From Pseudomonas graminis (GTDB taxonomy: Bacteria > Pseudomonadota > Gammaproteobacteria > Pseudomonadales > Pseudomonadaceae): a DNA stretch of 64,000 nucleotides. The position numbers and the translations under genes are program-made. This document shows, piece by piece, positions 54,396-63,107 of this stretch (its first letter is position 1; every line of letters begins with the position of its first letter). The DNA is taken from the NCBI RefSeq assembly GCF_013201545.1, contig NZ_CP053746.1, positions 248,001-312,000 on the forward strand, read 5' to 3'. The notes beneath the pieces were generated by a model. It searched no databases. It worked only from the letters and a program-made list of their open reading frames with translations, and was not told where the DNA came from.

Positions 54396-54587
54396 TCAGA
54401 CCTTGTCGACGCCTTTTTTCACAGCGTCTTTCGCGTCGCCAACGGTTTGCTGGGCTTCGCCTTTGACTTCTTGCGCTTTGCCTTCGGCGCGCAGTTTGTC
54501 GTTGTCGGTAACTTTGCCGACGCCCTGCTTAACGTTACCTACTGCTTCGTTGGCCATGCCTTTGACTTTATCGCCGGTGCTGCTCAT
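54396..54587 (-). CDS. CsbD-family stress protein
   Basis: 63 residues from the ATG at 54587 (GGAGT upstream). [20 protein letters not shown] followed by repeated K-x-x-G-E-A-Q-x-x-V-G-D-A-K units is the CsbD pattern. These small, hydrophilic, general-stress proteins are usually induced in stationary phase; molecular role unknown. Confidence 0.88.
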   Translation of the reverse strand: MSSTGDKVKGMANEAVGNVKQGVGKVTDNDKLRAEGKAQEVKGEAQQTVGDAKDAVKKGVDKV

Positions 54588-54699
54588 AGGGTTCACTCCA
54601 GGGTGGAAATAGGATGTCATTAACTCGACACTAAAACTGACCGGAGCGGCGATTCAGAGGTTCAATTATTTCGCGAGAGTGCGTTAAGCAGGTCAAGAG

Positions 54700-54767
54700 C
54701 TTCCCGGCTGAAGCCGGTCCTACAGGCACTCGGTGGGGTTTTAGTGGGACCGGCTTCAGCCGGGAAG
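54700..54767. repeat. REPIN (GGACCGGCTT family)
   Basis: Inverted arms CTTCCCGGCTGAAGCCGGTC at 54700 and GACCGGCTTCAGCCGGGAAG ending at 54767, separated by 20 bases. Confidence 0.92.
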
Positions 54768-54793
54768 AGGACAGTCGAGGCGCTGACATTTTG

Positions 54794-54845
54794 ATCGTTC
54801 CCACGCTCTGCGTGGTAATGCATCCCAGGACGCTCAGCGTCCCTG
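54794..54845. repeat. dispersed repeat, CGTTCCCACGCTCTGCGTGG type
   Basis: Two short hairpins, CCACGC-TCTGCGTGG-like and GGACGCTCAGCGTCC, joined by GTAATGCATCCCA. This arrangement is common in pseudomonad intergenic regions; only one copy is present here. Confidence 0.65.
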
Positions 54846-54961
54846 TTGGAGCTCGCGAATTTTGCCTTTATGTTTCCCCGAGAACCCCGGAGAATGCGCG
54901 ACCGAACCGGCGGCGCTCAGGGCGTCGGGCCAGGTTGACGAGACCGTGATCCAGGAATGTT

Positions 54962-55342
54962 ATGAAACTCGATAAGCAGCAGGCCATTGCGCGCCGTAAT
55001 GAACAGCTCGGCGGCGCCGTGCTCGGCACCAACAACACGCACTTCGCCGTGCTCGACCCCAAGCGCAATATCTGGTGGTTTGATTTGCCCATGAGCCGTC
55101 TGGCGGTGGGTCAGTACGAGTGGCTGCATTTGCTTCTGCACACGCCCAGCACCGATGAGTTGATTCACCTGAAGGTGACCACCAAGTTCCTGCGCGATCA
55201 GAAAGACGCAGTGGTGGTTCGCAATGAAGGCAAGCGCAAGTCCACCGTGAGCCTGGAGCTTTCGGCGGACAAGGATTCGTACTTGAAGGACATGCGCCCG
55301 AACGGCGCGAATCTGAGCTTCGCCAGTTTCGTACAGAAGTGA
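54962..55342 (+). CDS. Conserved hypothetical protein
   Basis: 126 residues, AGGA upstream. No signal peptide or membrane helix. WWFDLPMSRLAVGQYEWLHL and LIHLKVTTKFLRDQKD suggest a compact alpha/beta protein, but no family is recognised. Single gene after the repeat-rich gap. Confidence 0.65.
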   Translation: MKLDKQQAIARRNEQLGGAVLGTNNTHFAVLDPKRNIWWFDLPMSRLAVGQYEWLHLLLHTPSTDELIHLKVTTKFLRDQKDAVVVRNEGKRKSTVSLELSADKDSYLKDMRPNGANLSFASFVQK

Positions 55343-55404
55343 TCTGGCAAGACTAATCAGAAGGCCGCAGCGCAGATTATCCCGCGCTGCAGCCGAGTAT
55401 CACC

Positions 55405-56241
55405 TCAGACCAGTTCGATACGGTCGGCGTGAATGACGATCTGGCCCTGTTTGTACAGTGCGCCGATCGCTTTCTTGAAGTTGCCTTTGCTGACGCCAAA
55501 CAGGTTGCTGATGACCTGTGGATCGCTCTTGTCACTGACAGGCAGTACGCCGTTGTTGTCACGCAACTTGCCAAGGATTTGCGCGTTGAGGCTGCTGGCA
55601 AGCTGTTCACCCACCGGCTGCAGGCTCAGGCTGATATTGCCGTCGCTGCGCACTTCCTTGATGAAGCCTTTTTCCTGTTTGCCCGAACGCAGGAACTTGA
55701 ACACCTCATTCTTGTGAATCAGGCCCCAGTGCTTGTTGTTGATGATCGCCTTGAAACCCATCGCGGTTTCTTCCGCCACCAGCAAGTCCACTTCCTGCCC
55801 GACTGAATAGTTGACCGGCGCCTTGTCCAGGTAGCGATCCAGACGCGTGGTCGCGGTGATGCGGCGGGTGTGCTTGTCGAGGTAGACATGCACCACGCAG
55901 TAGTCACCGGCTTTCAGCGGCTGCTTTTCTTCCGAATACGGCAGCAGCAAGTCCTTGGGCAGGCCCCAATCCAGAAAGATGCCAATGCTGTTGACTTCAA
56001 CCACTTTGAGACTGGCAAATTCACCCACCTGAACCTTGGGCTTCTCGGTGGTGGCGATTAACTTGTCATCGCTGTCCAGATAAATAAAGACGTTGAGCCA
56101 GTCTTCATCTTCGCTGGGAATATCTTTGGGAATATATCGATTGGGCAGCAAAATTTCGCCGTCTTGTGCCCCGTCCAGATATAAACCGAAGTTGGTGTGT
56201 TTCACCACTTGCAAACTGTTGTAGCGCCCGACTAAAGCCAT
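55405..56241 (-). CDS. cvfB: CvfB-type S1 RNA-binding protein
   Basis: 278 residues. Repeated S1-type beta-barrels: LQVVKHTNFGLYLDGAQDGE, EVNSIGIFLDWGLPKDLLLP, and ETAMGFKAIINNKHWGLIHK, then a winged helix near the end (VISNLFGVSKGNFKKAIGAL). This is the CvfB/YitL layout, a regulatory RNA-binding protein affecting virulence genes in staphylococci. Its role in Pseudomonas is not established. Confidence 0.85.
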   Translation of the reverse strand: MALVGRYNSLQVVKHTNFGLYLDGAQDGEILLPNRYIPKDIPSEDEDWLNVFIYLDSDDKLIATTEKPKVQVGEFASLKVVEVNSIGIFLDWGLPKDLLLPYSEEKQPLKAGDYCVVHVYLDKHTRRITATTRLDRYLDKAPVNYSVGQEVDLLVAEETAMGFKAIINNKHWGLIHKNEVFKFLRSGKQEKGFIKEVRSDGNISLSLQPVGEQLASSLNAQILGKLRDNNGVLPVSDKSDPQVISNLFGVSKGNFKKAIGALYKQGQIVIHADRIELV

Positions 56242-56611
56242 GTGCAGATACCCTCGTTACGTGGGCGGCATTCTACCCGAATTCGGACGGGCATTCCGGG
56301 TTGGCCGCTGACGTCAGCTCGCGACCTTGAAAATCAACGGGTTGGTGAACGACACCGCGCGGAGGATGCCGGACTCAAGCCATTCGTCAGGTCGCTGAGC
56401 GTCGTTGCCGCCTTGAACGCTGGCTCGATTTAAGAGATAGCCGTGTTGAACATCGCAATTAAAACAGTCATTTAGCGGCTCATCTCGGGAAATGTTTCCG
56501 CTGCTCCTCGCGATTCGCAGCCCTCCCCTCGTCCGATAATACCCAAGCAATTTCCGGCCAATTCCGATAGGATGGCCGGCCGTATTAAATTTATATAGGT
56601 CAATTGCAGCC
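56242..56611. other. 370-base divergent gap
   Basis: Region between cvfB and the small 59-residue gene; contains the AT-rich promoter zone just before 56612. No gene, repeat or strong terminator seen. Confidence 0.4.
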
Positions 56612-56791
56612 ATGCGTGTAAAAGCATCCAACTCGAAAGCCAAGCCAGCTCCTGCCGTTGAGACCAGCGATTCGATCAACGCACAAATTGCAGCTTTCCT
56701 GAAATCCGGTGGCGAGATCCAGCAGATCGCCAAAGGTGTCAGCGGCCAGACCTTCGGCCCATCCAAACAGATCTCCCTCGGCAAAAAGTAA
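56612..56791 (+). CDS. Small conserved basic protein (59 residues)
   Basis: Begins MRVKASNSKAKPAPAVETSD, continues with a predicted helix (SINAQIAAFLKSGGEIQQIA) and ends in FGPSKQISLGKK. The N-terminus is a basic, Pro-rich tail. An AT-rich promoter-like stretch (TTAAATTTATATAGG) precedes it, and a hairpin at 56822-56843 follows. I recall similar short proteins with a GVSGQTFG motif in other pseudomonads, sometimes labelled transcriptional regulators, with no proven function. Coding use is GC-biased at third positions. Confidence 0.65.
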   Translation: MRVKASNSKAKPAPAVETSDSINAQIAAFLKSGGEIQQIAKGVSGQTFGPSKQISLGKK

Positions 56792-56821
56792 ATTTTCTAC
56801 CGCCTCCGCGGTCGACATCCA

Positions 56822-56843
56822 GGCGCTTTGATCACAAAGCGCC
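56822..56843 (+). terminator. hairpin after the 59-residue gene
   Basis: GGCGCTTTG-ATCA-CAAAGCGCC perfect 9-bp stem; lacks a good T run, so only a likely 3' end. Confidence 0.5.
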
Positions 56844-56977
56844 AGGTCTATCGCTCCCTCGCTGTACAAAGCTCTGCTTTACTCTCGTCACATGACCGCT
56901 CATTGATGCTCTTATGCATGGGTCATGGGAAAGAACGGACGATACCCTGATCTGCTGACGTCTCTGCGGAAACCGCT

Positions 56978-57463
56978 ATGAAGAAACGGATGATCATCGG
57001 CGCCCTGCTTAGCCTCGGGCTGACCGGCTGTGCGACCCACGGTTGCGACACCTCCGTGGCAGGCAGCCCATGCCGCGCCGACTATCTGCTGTATCAGAAC
57101 GACATGCTCCAGGCCAAGCTGCTGATCAACGAGCGCCGCGCCGAAAACGACGAGCTTGCCAGCGCGCTGCTTGAGCGGGCAGCGCGCGAGGACACGTCCG
57201 GCGAAGCGGAGTTTTACCAGGCGATACTGCTCTTGCGTCAGAACGCCAGCCCGAAACAGGTTGATGCCAAGCTTGATGACTCGGCCGATCGCAACTATCC
57301 GCTGGCCATCGCCTTACAGGCACAACGGGCGGGAAAGGAAGATCAGGAAAAGGCCCGCGCCTGCCGTGCCCGGTACGAAAAGCTCGATGTCGCCACCAGC
57401 GGCTACCCCTCTTTCCCCCAAGCGTTGATCGTCGTCAATCAGCTGATTTCCCCCGTTAACTGA
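56978..57463 (+). CDS. Putative lipoprotein
   Basis: 161 residues. Lipobox LGLTGC after MKKRMIIGALLS predicts lipid attachment at Cys18. The body is helical with repeated Ala/Glu/Arg stretches (ALLERAAREDTSGEAEFYQA), resembling TPR-like repeats. Unknown function. Confidence 0.7.
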   Translation: MKKRMIIGALLSLGLTGCATHGCDTSVAGSPCRADYLLYQNDMLQAKLLINERRAENDELASALLERAAREDTSGEAEFYQAILLLRQNASPKQVDAKLDDSADRNYPLAIALQAQRAGKEDQEKARACRARYEKLDVATSGYPSFPQALIVVNQLISPVN

Positions 57464-57624
57464 CCGCTACATTCAGCCCATCTGCATCGAATCGACCAAT
57501 GGTCGCGAGATATCGCCAATCGGCGGTATCCTTGCGACGCTCTAGATCGCGGTTCTTGTCGGGCCATTCGCCGCCAGCATAGATACCTTCGACCCACTCC
57601 TCTGAAACCTGAAAGGAGTGAAGC

Positions 57625-58368
57625 ATGCCTTATGCTCGCTGTTTCAACCGTTGGACCGGTGCTGTGTTTGCCTGCGCCGCTCTCATGCATCACGCCGCCA
57701 GCGCTCAAGTCATCGAGCGGGAGCTGGGCGACTTCAGCCTGAAGCTCGGCACCACGCCCAGCCGCACCATGGCCCAAGGCCTGGTGACGCCGAGCGGTGC
57801 CGATTCGAAATTCCATGGCGGACTCGACCTGACTCACGACAGCGGCTTCTACTTCGGGCAATGGTCCCCCAGCACCGGGCTGGCGCCCGATACTTCGCTG
57901 GAAGTCGATTCCTACATGGGGTTCAAGAAGCCCTTCGACAAAACCCTCGGCTATGAACTGGGTGTCATTCGCTACAGCTACCCAAACACCGCTCAGCTCG
58001 ACAGTCATGAGCTTTACGCCGGCTTCCGCATTTTCGACAGCCGCATCGGCACCGCCTTCAGCACTGACGCCGGCCGCCAGGACAGCACCCTGTTCCTCGA
58101 CCTGGGCAGCATGATTCCGCTGGGCCTGGACCTGCGCATGCAGTACGGCAATCACCAGCTTGACTCGCCCTCGATCATCGACGGCGGCGGCGTGGTCAAT
58201 GCCTACAGCGACTGGTCCTTCAACGTGTCGCGCCCCGTGCTGGGCATGGACATGAACCTGATGTACAGCGGTTCGAGCCTGACCGGCGCCGATTGCAGCG
58301 CTTACAGCGGGCACAACACGCAGTGCGAAAGCACCGTCACGCTCAAGGTTGTGCGCTCGTTTTTCTGA
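57625..58368 (+). CDS. TorF-family putative porin
   Basis: 247 residues with signal peptide (FACAALMHHAASAQ). LGTTPSRTMAQGLVTPSGAD, GLDLTHDSGFYFGQWSPSTG and YELGVIRYSYPNTAQLDSHE are the TorF/TIGR02001 blocks; alternating beta-strand pattern and terminal Phe fit an outer-membrane barrel. AAGGAG precedes the ATG. Confidence 0.82.
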   Translation: MPYARCFNRWTGAVFACAALMHHAASAQVIERELGDFSLKLGTTPSRTMAQGLVTPSGADSKFHGGLDLTHDSGFYFGQWSPSTGLAPDTSLEVDSYMGFKKPFDKTLGYELGVIRYSYPNTAQLDSHELYAGFRIFDSRIGTAFSTDAGRQDSTLFLDLGSMIPLGLDLRMQYGNHQLDSPSIIDGGGVVNAYSDWSFNVSRPVLGMDMNLMYSGSSLTGADCSAYSGHNTQCESTVTLKVVRSFF

Positions 58369-58431
58369 TGGGTTGAACCGCCATGACCTGACTTGCTCTA
58401 TAACGGGGAGACGAACCGCCAAGGAGCTGTC

Positions 58432-59304
58432 ATGGGCATTGTGTTGAAGACCTTTATTTCGTTATGGCTGAGCCTGACGCTGCTGGCGGGGTGCAGTCAG
58501 ATCGGTCTGACGTATCGGCATTTGGACTTCATCATTCCCTGGTCGCTCAACGACTACCTGGACATGAACGCGTCGCAGAAAGACTGGCTCGATGAGCGCT
58601 TGAAGGAGCACTTGAGCTGGCACTGCACCACTCAGATTCCCGGTTACCTCGACTGGCTTGACCGTCTGCAAGGGATGGTCGAAAACAATCAGGTCAATCA
58701 AGAGCAGCTCAAGGCACGCACCGCCGAAGCGCGGCAAGCCATCGCCACCCTCTCCAAAGAAATCACGCCGTCGGCGGTCGAGCTGCTGCGTCAGCTGGAC
58801 GATCAGCAAGTGGGCGAGATGCAAGCCGCATTCGCAAAGGACCTGCGCAAGCATGAGGATGAATACGTCGACCAGCCGCTGGACAAGCAGATCAGTGAAC
58901 GCGCCCAACGCATGGAGAAACGTCTGACGCCGTGGATGGGCAAGCTGAATGCCGCGCAGCAGGCGCGAGTGATGCAGTGGTCGACGTCGCTGGGGGAGCA
59001 GAATCGGTTATGGATCGACAACCGCGCGCACTGGCAGTCGCTCTTGCTGGCGGCGGTGAAACAGCGCAAGGCCGGGGATTTTGATCAGAAAATTGCCAGT
59101 CTGTTGCAGGATCGTCAGACCTTCTGGACACCTGAATACCGCGCGACCTACGACCATACCGAGCAGGCAGCGATTTCCCTGATCGCAGACCTGATGGCGC
59201 AGAGTACGGCGGATCAACGGCAGAAGTTGCTGGCGAAGATCACCGACGTGCGCAAGGACTTTACGGATTTGAGTTGCTACAAGAGCATGAAAAAAGCGTC
59301 CTGA
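58432..59304 (+). CDS. DUF6279-like lipoprotein
   Basis: 290 residues from the ATG at 58432 (AAGGAG upstream). Lipobox LLAGCSQ near residue 22. Body largely helical, with LDFIIPWSLNDYLDMNASQK and DWLDERLKEHLSWH near the N-terminus as in other members of this uncharacterised family. The stop codon falls inside a perfect 24-bp palindrome that serves as terminator. Confidence 0.78.
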   Translation: MGIVLKTFISLWLSLTLLAGCSQIGLTYRHLDFIIPWSLNDYLDMNASQKDWLDERLKEHLSWHCTTQIPGYLDWLDRLQGMVENNQVNQEQLKARTAEARQAIATLSKEITPSAVELLRQLDDQQVGEMQAAFAKDLRKHEDEYVDQPLDKQISERAQRMEKRLTPWMGKLNAAQQARVMQWSTSLGEQNRLWIDNRAHWQSLLLAAVKQRKAGDFDQKIASLLQDRQTFWTPEYRATYDHTEQAAISLIADLMAQSTADQRQKLLAKITDVRKDFTDLSCYKSMKKAS

Positions 59305-59316
59305 TCAGGACGCTTT
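59293..59316. terminator. bidirectional terminator, 24-bp perfect palindrome
   Basis: AAAGCGTCCTGATCAGGACG plus CTTT, flanked by A residues on the left; between convergent genes, covering the stop of the lipoprotein gene. Confidence 0.8.
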
Positions 59317-59321
59317 CGGGA

Positions 59322-59645
59322 TCAGGCGATTTGCGCCTTGGAGGCCACTTCGTCAAAAGTGGCCGGATCCAGCGCATCGGCCTGCTCATCCAGCACCTGA
59401 CGCGGATGGTCATTGCCCGGAATGCTGCTGTCGATCATCGCCAGCAGGCTCGCGCCGTTTGCGGTGAGGGTAGCGCCTTCGCCACTCCCACCTGCACCGC
59501 TGGTGTGGGCGGCAATGAACCCGCGTTCGAGCAACAGCGCTCTCAACTCTGCGGCATGGGTTTCTGACGCATCCTCGATCGCGACGCTGTTTTGTACGTG
59601 GTGCAGCAGACGCTCGATCAGGTCCCAGTCGTATCGTTTAGACAT
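59322..59645 (-). CDS. Small protein with DUF2513-like N-terminus
   Basis: 107 residues. The opening MSKRYDWDLIERLLHHVQNS resembles DUF2513 and other small winged-helix-like proteins; a Gly/Ser loop (TSGAGGSGEGATLT) interrupts the body, followed by LTANGASLLAMI as in winged-helix tails. Function unknown; convergent with the lipoprotein gene. Confidence 0.65.
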   Translation of the reverse strand: MSKRYDWDLIERLLHHVQNSVAIEDASETHAAELRALLLERGFIAAHTSGAGGSGEGATLTANGASLLAMIDSSIPGNDHPRQVLDEQADALDPATFDEVASKAQIA

Positions 59646-59771
59646 GTTTCAACCTCCAGTGGGCCAACAGGACAATACCCGTGACGTCCGGTCATCGGGC
59701 TTGATGCTCAGTGGTTGTGACCCAGCGGAGGGCCAGCCGTTCAGCGGGCTGGCCGGGAGGCAAAAAGCGGA

Positions 59772-61124
59772 TTATTCAGCGACGGGCGGACGCGTGACGC
59801 GCTTTTTCAGCGGCGCCATCCCGTCCTGGCTGACTAAAGACTCGGCCCCCGGACGATTTACCGATTTGCGTTTGGTCGGGCCCTTAGTGACGGCTTTCTT
59901 TTTGTCGCCCTTCTTGTCACCTTTGCCATCGGTTTTTTTCTTCTTCACGCCGACCGCCTTACCCGACGCCTTGACCTTCTTCGGTCCGGTGTAGGTGCCT
60001 TTGACTTCCTTGATCGTGCGGCGCTCGAACTTCTGCTTCAGGTAGCGCTCGATGCTGGACATCAGGTTCCAGTCACCGTGGGTGATCAGCGAGATCGCCA
60101 GACCTTCGCCACCCGCACGGCCGGTGCGGCCAATGCGGTGAACGTAGTCGTCACCGGTGCGCGGCATGTCGAAGTTGATGACCATGTCCAGGCCGTCGAC
60201 GTCCAGACCACGGGCCGCGACATCGGTCGCCACCAGAATCTTCACGCCGCCCTGCTTCAGACGATCGATCGCCAGCTTGCGATCCTTCTGGTCTTTATCG
60301 CCGTGCAGCACAAACGCCTTGTACTCGAGCGCCACGAGGCGGCCATAAATGCGGTCGGCCATGGCGCGCGTGTTGGTGAAAATGATGGCTTTCTGGTAGG
60401 TCTCGTTGGCCAGCAGCCAGTTGAGGACCTGCTCTTTGTGCACGTTGTGGTCGGCAGTGATGATCTGCTGACGGGTGCCCGGAGCCAGTTCGCTGACACT
60501 GTTGACCTGCAGGTGCTGCGGGTCTTTCAGGACTTTGCCGATCATTTCGCGCAGGCCCGAGCCACCGGTGGTGGCCGAGAACAGCATGGTCTGCTGACGA
60601 TTGGCGCATTCGCCGGCCAGACGCTCGACGTCTTCGGCAAAGCCCATGTCGAGCATGCGGTCGGCTTCGTCGAGGACCAGCAATTCAACCTGCTTGAGGT
60701 CGAGGTTGCCGGCGTTGAGTTGCTCCAGCAGGCGGCCCGGCGTACCGATCAGGATGTCCGGGACCTTGCGCAGCATCGCGGCCTGGACCTTGAAGTCTTC
60801 GCCGCCGGTGATCAGGCCGGCCTTGATGAACGTGAACTGGGAGAAACGCTCCACTTCCTTGAGCGTCTGCTGGGCCAGCTCGCGGGTCGGCAGCAGGATC
60901 ACGGCGCGGATGTCGACGCGAACCTTGGCCGGGCCCATCAGGCGATTGAGCATCGGTAATACGAACGCGGCAGTCTTGCCGCTGCCGGTCTGCGCCGTCA
61001 CCCGGAGATCGTGTCCTTCCAGCGCCAGCGGAATGGCCGCTGTTTGCACAGGCGTAGGCTCGACGAAATTGAGTTCGGCCACGGCTTTTAGCAGGCGTTC
61101 GTGCAGGGCGAATTGGGAGAACAC
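59772..61124 (-). CDS. DEAD-box RNA helicase (SrmB/RhlE-like)
   Basis: 450 residues from the GTG at 61124 (GAGG eight bases upstream); a TTG at 61148 is less likely. Motifs in order: TAQTGSGKTAAF (I), PTRELAQQ (Ia), TPGRLLEQ (Ib), LDEADRML (II), FSATT (III), IIFTNTR (IV), ATDVAARGLDVDGLD (V), HRIGRTGRAG (VI). A Lys-rich tail (GVKKKKTDGKGDKKGDKKKA) should bind RNA. Acts in ribosome assembly or mRNA turnover. Confidence 0.92.
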   Translation of the reverse strand: MFSQFALHERLLKAVAELNFVEPTPVQTAAIPLALEGHDLRVTAQTGSGKTAAFVLPMLNRLMGPAKVRVDIRAVILLPTRELAQQTLKEVERFSQFTFIKAGLITGGEDFKVQAAMLRKVPDILIGTPGRLLEQLNAGNLDLKQVELLVLDEADRMLDMGFAEDVERLAGECANRQQTMLFSATTGGSGLREMIGKVLKDPQHLQVNSVSELAPGTRQQIITADHNVHKEQVLNWLLANETYQKAIIFTNTRAMADRIYGRLVALEYKAFVLHGDKDQKDRKLAIDRLKQGGVKILVATDVAARGLDVDGLDMVINFDMPRTGDDYVHRIGRTGRAGGEGLAISLITHGDWNLMSSIERYLKQKFERRTIKEVKGTYTGPKKVKASGKAVGVKKKKTDGKGDKKGDKKKAVTKGPTKRKSVNRPGAESLVSQDGMAPLKKRVTRPPVAE

Positions 61125-61304
61125 GGGTGTTACCTCGGCGTAATACAAAAAAACAGTCGCATAGGGTACCGGTTTACGCCTGATTCGCCGAGTCTCTTTA
61201 GCTCAAAGGGCCTATTTTGTTACCGGATTTGGCCTACCCTGCCCTCGCTTCCCTATCAATGCTCTAATCGCGCCCCCCTTTTCTGATCAGGAGATCCAGC
61301 GCCC

Positions 61305-62609
61305 ATGGACACCCATTCGCTTTGGCTACGCGCCCAGGAAATCTGGACGCTGCTGGAAAACCAGCCAATGCTGCGCACGATCACCGGATTGCTGTTACTG
61401 CTCGTCGCTGCCTTCGCGCTCGGGCGCCTGGCGCGATGGATGATCCTCTACGCCATGAAAGCCCTGAGCCGCCAGCCTTCGCTGTTCTGGCTCAACGATT
61501 TTCTGCACAACAAAGTCTTTCACCGACTGGCCCAGGTCACGCCCTCGGTGGTCATTCAATTCGGGCTGAATCTGGTCCCGAACCTCAGCACTCCCGCCAA
61601 TCACGTGCTCGGCAATATCGCGCTGGCGTTCACCATCCTTTTCCTCATGCTTACCGTCGGCGCGCTGCTCAACGCGCTGCTGGACATTTATGCGCGCACC
61701 GAACACGCCCGCACCCGCTCGATCAAGGGCTATGTGCAACTGACGAAAATGATCCTGTACGTCTTTGCCGGGATTATCATCGTTGCCACATTGATCGATC
61801 GATCACCGTTATTGCTGCTGTCCGGGCTCGGCGCGATGTCGGCGGTGATTCTGCTGGTCTACAAAGACACCCTGCTGTCCTTCGTCGCCAGCGTGCAGCT
61901 CACCAGCAACGACATGCTGCGCGTGGGCGACTGGATCGAAATGCCACAAGTCGGCGCCGACGGCGACGTGGTGGACATCACCCTGCACACCGTGAAGGTG
62001 CAGAATTTCGACAAGACCATCGTGTCGATCCCGACCTGGCGGTTGATGTCCGAGTCGTTCAAAAACTGGCGCGGGATGCAGCAATCCGGCGGGCGCAGGA
62101 TCAAGCGCAGCCTGTTCATCGACGCCAGCGGCGTGCGCTTCGTCTCCGATGAAGAAGAACAGAAGCTGACCCAGGTTCGCCTGCTGACCGACTACATGGG
62201 CCGCAAAAAAGCCGAGCTCAGGGCGTGGAACGAGGCACAGGGCAACGTCGCCGAAATGTCGGCCAATCGCCGTCGCATCACCAACATCGGCACGTTCCGC
62301 GCCTACGCGCTGGCGTACCTGAAAAGCCACGTCGATATTCACCCGGACATGACCTGCATGGTCCGCCAGATGGAAACCACCGCCCAGGGCGTTCCGCTGG
62401 AAATCTACTGTTTTACCCGCACCACCAGTTGGGGTGACTACGAGCGAATTCAGGGGGATATCTTTGATTATCTGCTGGCCGTGCTGCCGGAGTTCGGGCT
62501 GGGGGTTTATCAGCAGCCGAGCGGGGCGGATTTACGGATGGGCTTGGCAGGCTTGTCGACTGCTCAAAAACAACAGGAAGATCAGCCGTCGGAAGATCAT
62601 TCGCAGTAA
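61305..62609 (+). CDS. Mechanosensitive channel, MscS superfamily (YbdG-like)
   Basis: 434 residues. Five predicted membrane segments in the first 190 residues, then the pore-lining helix and the MscS beta domain: LLLSGLGAMSAVILLVYKDT, FVASVQLTSNDMLRVGDWIE and the family signature DGDVVDITLHTVKVQNFDKT. YbdG-type channels open under moderate osmotic stress. Followed by a terminator. Confidence 0.9.
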   Translation: MDTHSLWLRAQEIWTLLENQPMLRTITGLLLLLVAAFALGRLARWMILYAMKALSRQPSLFWLNDFLHNKVFHRLAQVTPSVVIQFGLNLVPNLSTPANHVLGNIALAFTILFLMLTVGALLNALLDIYARTEHARTRSIKGYVQLTKMILYVFAGIIIVATLIDRSPLLLLSGLGAMSAVILLVYKDTLLSFVASVQLTSNDMLRVGDWIEMPQVGADGDVVDITLHTVKVQNFDKTIVSIPTWRLMSESFKNWRGMQQSGGRRIKRSLFIDASGVRFVSDEEEQKLTQVRLLTDYMGRKKAELRAWNEAQGNVAEMSANRRRITNIGTFRAYALAYLKSHVDIHPDMTCMVRQMETTAQGVPLEIYCFTRTTSWGDYERIQGDIFDYLLAVLPEFGLGVYQQPSGADLRMGLAGLSTAQKQQEDQPSEDHSQ

Positions 62610-62663
62610 CAGCGCAATAAGGCTGAGGCCAAGTGGTTTGTCGGACGTTTAACTGGACCCACA

Positions 62664-62689
62664 AAAAGCCCGACGTCTGCCGGGCTTTT
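62664..62689 (+). terminator. intrinsic terminator of the MscS-family gene
   Basis: AAAAGCCCG-ACGTCTGC-CGGGCTTTT, usable in both directions, between convergent genes. Confidence 0.85.
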
Positions 62690-62718
62690 ATGTTTCGGGT
62701 ATTCAAACACCCAAAGAA

Positions 62719-62955
62719 TTAACGATCACGCTGGTAGCTGGAACCGAACTCTTTGCGGTTTTCAGCAACGGTCACGGTACCGGAAGTCTGAGTAGCGAAA
62801 GGCTTGACCGCCTCTTTGCTGGCGACTTTGCTGTCCAGAACGGTAGCGCTGGAAGCGTCGACGATGGCACGTTGGTTAATGTGCTCAGGGCTGGCGAATG
62901 CAGAACCGGCGGCCAGGATGGACAAGGCGAAACCGAAGGCGATGGACTTTTTCAT
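62719..62955 (-). CDS. Small exported protein
   Basis: 78 residues from the ATG at 62955; the longer frame to 63066 lacks a start signal. The signal peptide MKKSIAFGFALSILAAGSAF is cleaved near AFA/SPE, leaving a 57-residue polar mature protein ending FGSSYQRDR. No known family; such small secreted proteins are frequent in pseudomonads. Confidence 0.7.
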   Translation of the reverse strand: MKKSIAFGFALSILAAGSAFASPEHINQRAIVDASSATVLDSKVASKEAVKPFATQTSGTVTVAENRKEFGSSYQRDR

Positions 62956-63107
62956 GATGTAGATCTCCGCGTAGTTGCTGGCAAGTTGGTTAAGTCGTTT
63001 CGTTGGGGCCAATCTATTCGGTTGATCCCAACATGAAAAACCAAGCATGCAGATATCTAACATCACTCTCGCTGATGTCGTTAACGCGGGCGTCTAACCC
63101 GGCTGTT

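Larger units (their letters stand above)
54588..54961. other. 370-base repeat-rich gap
   Basis: Contains a REPIN (54700-54767) and a second repeat family (54794-54845); no gene. Confidence 0.6.
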
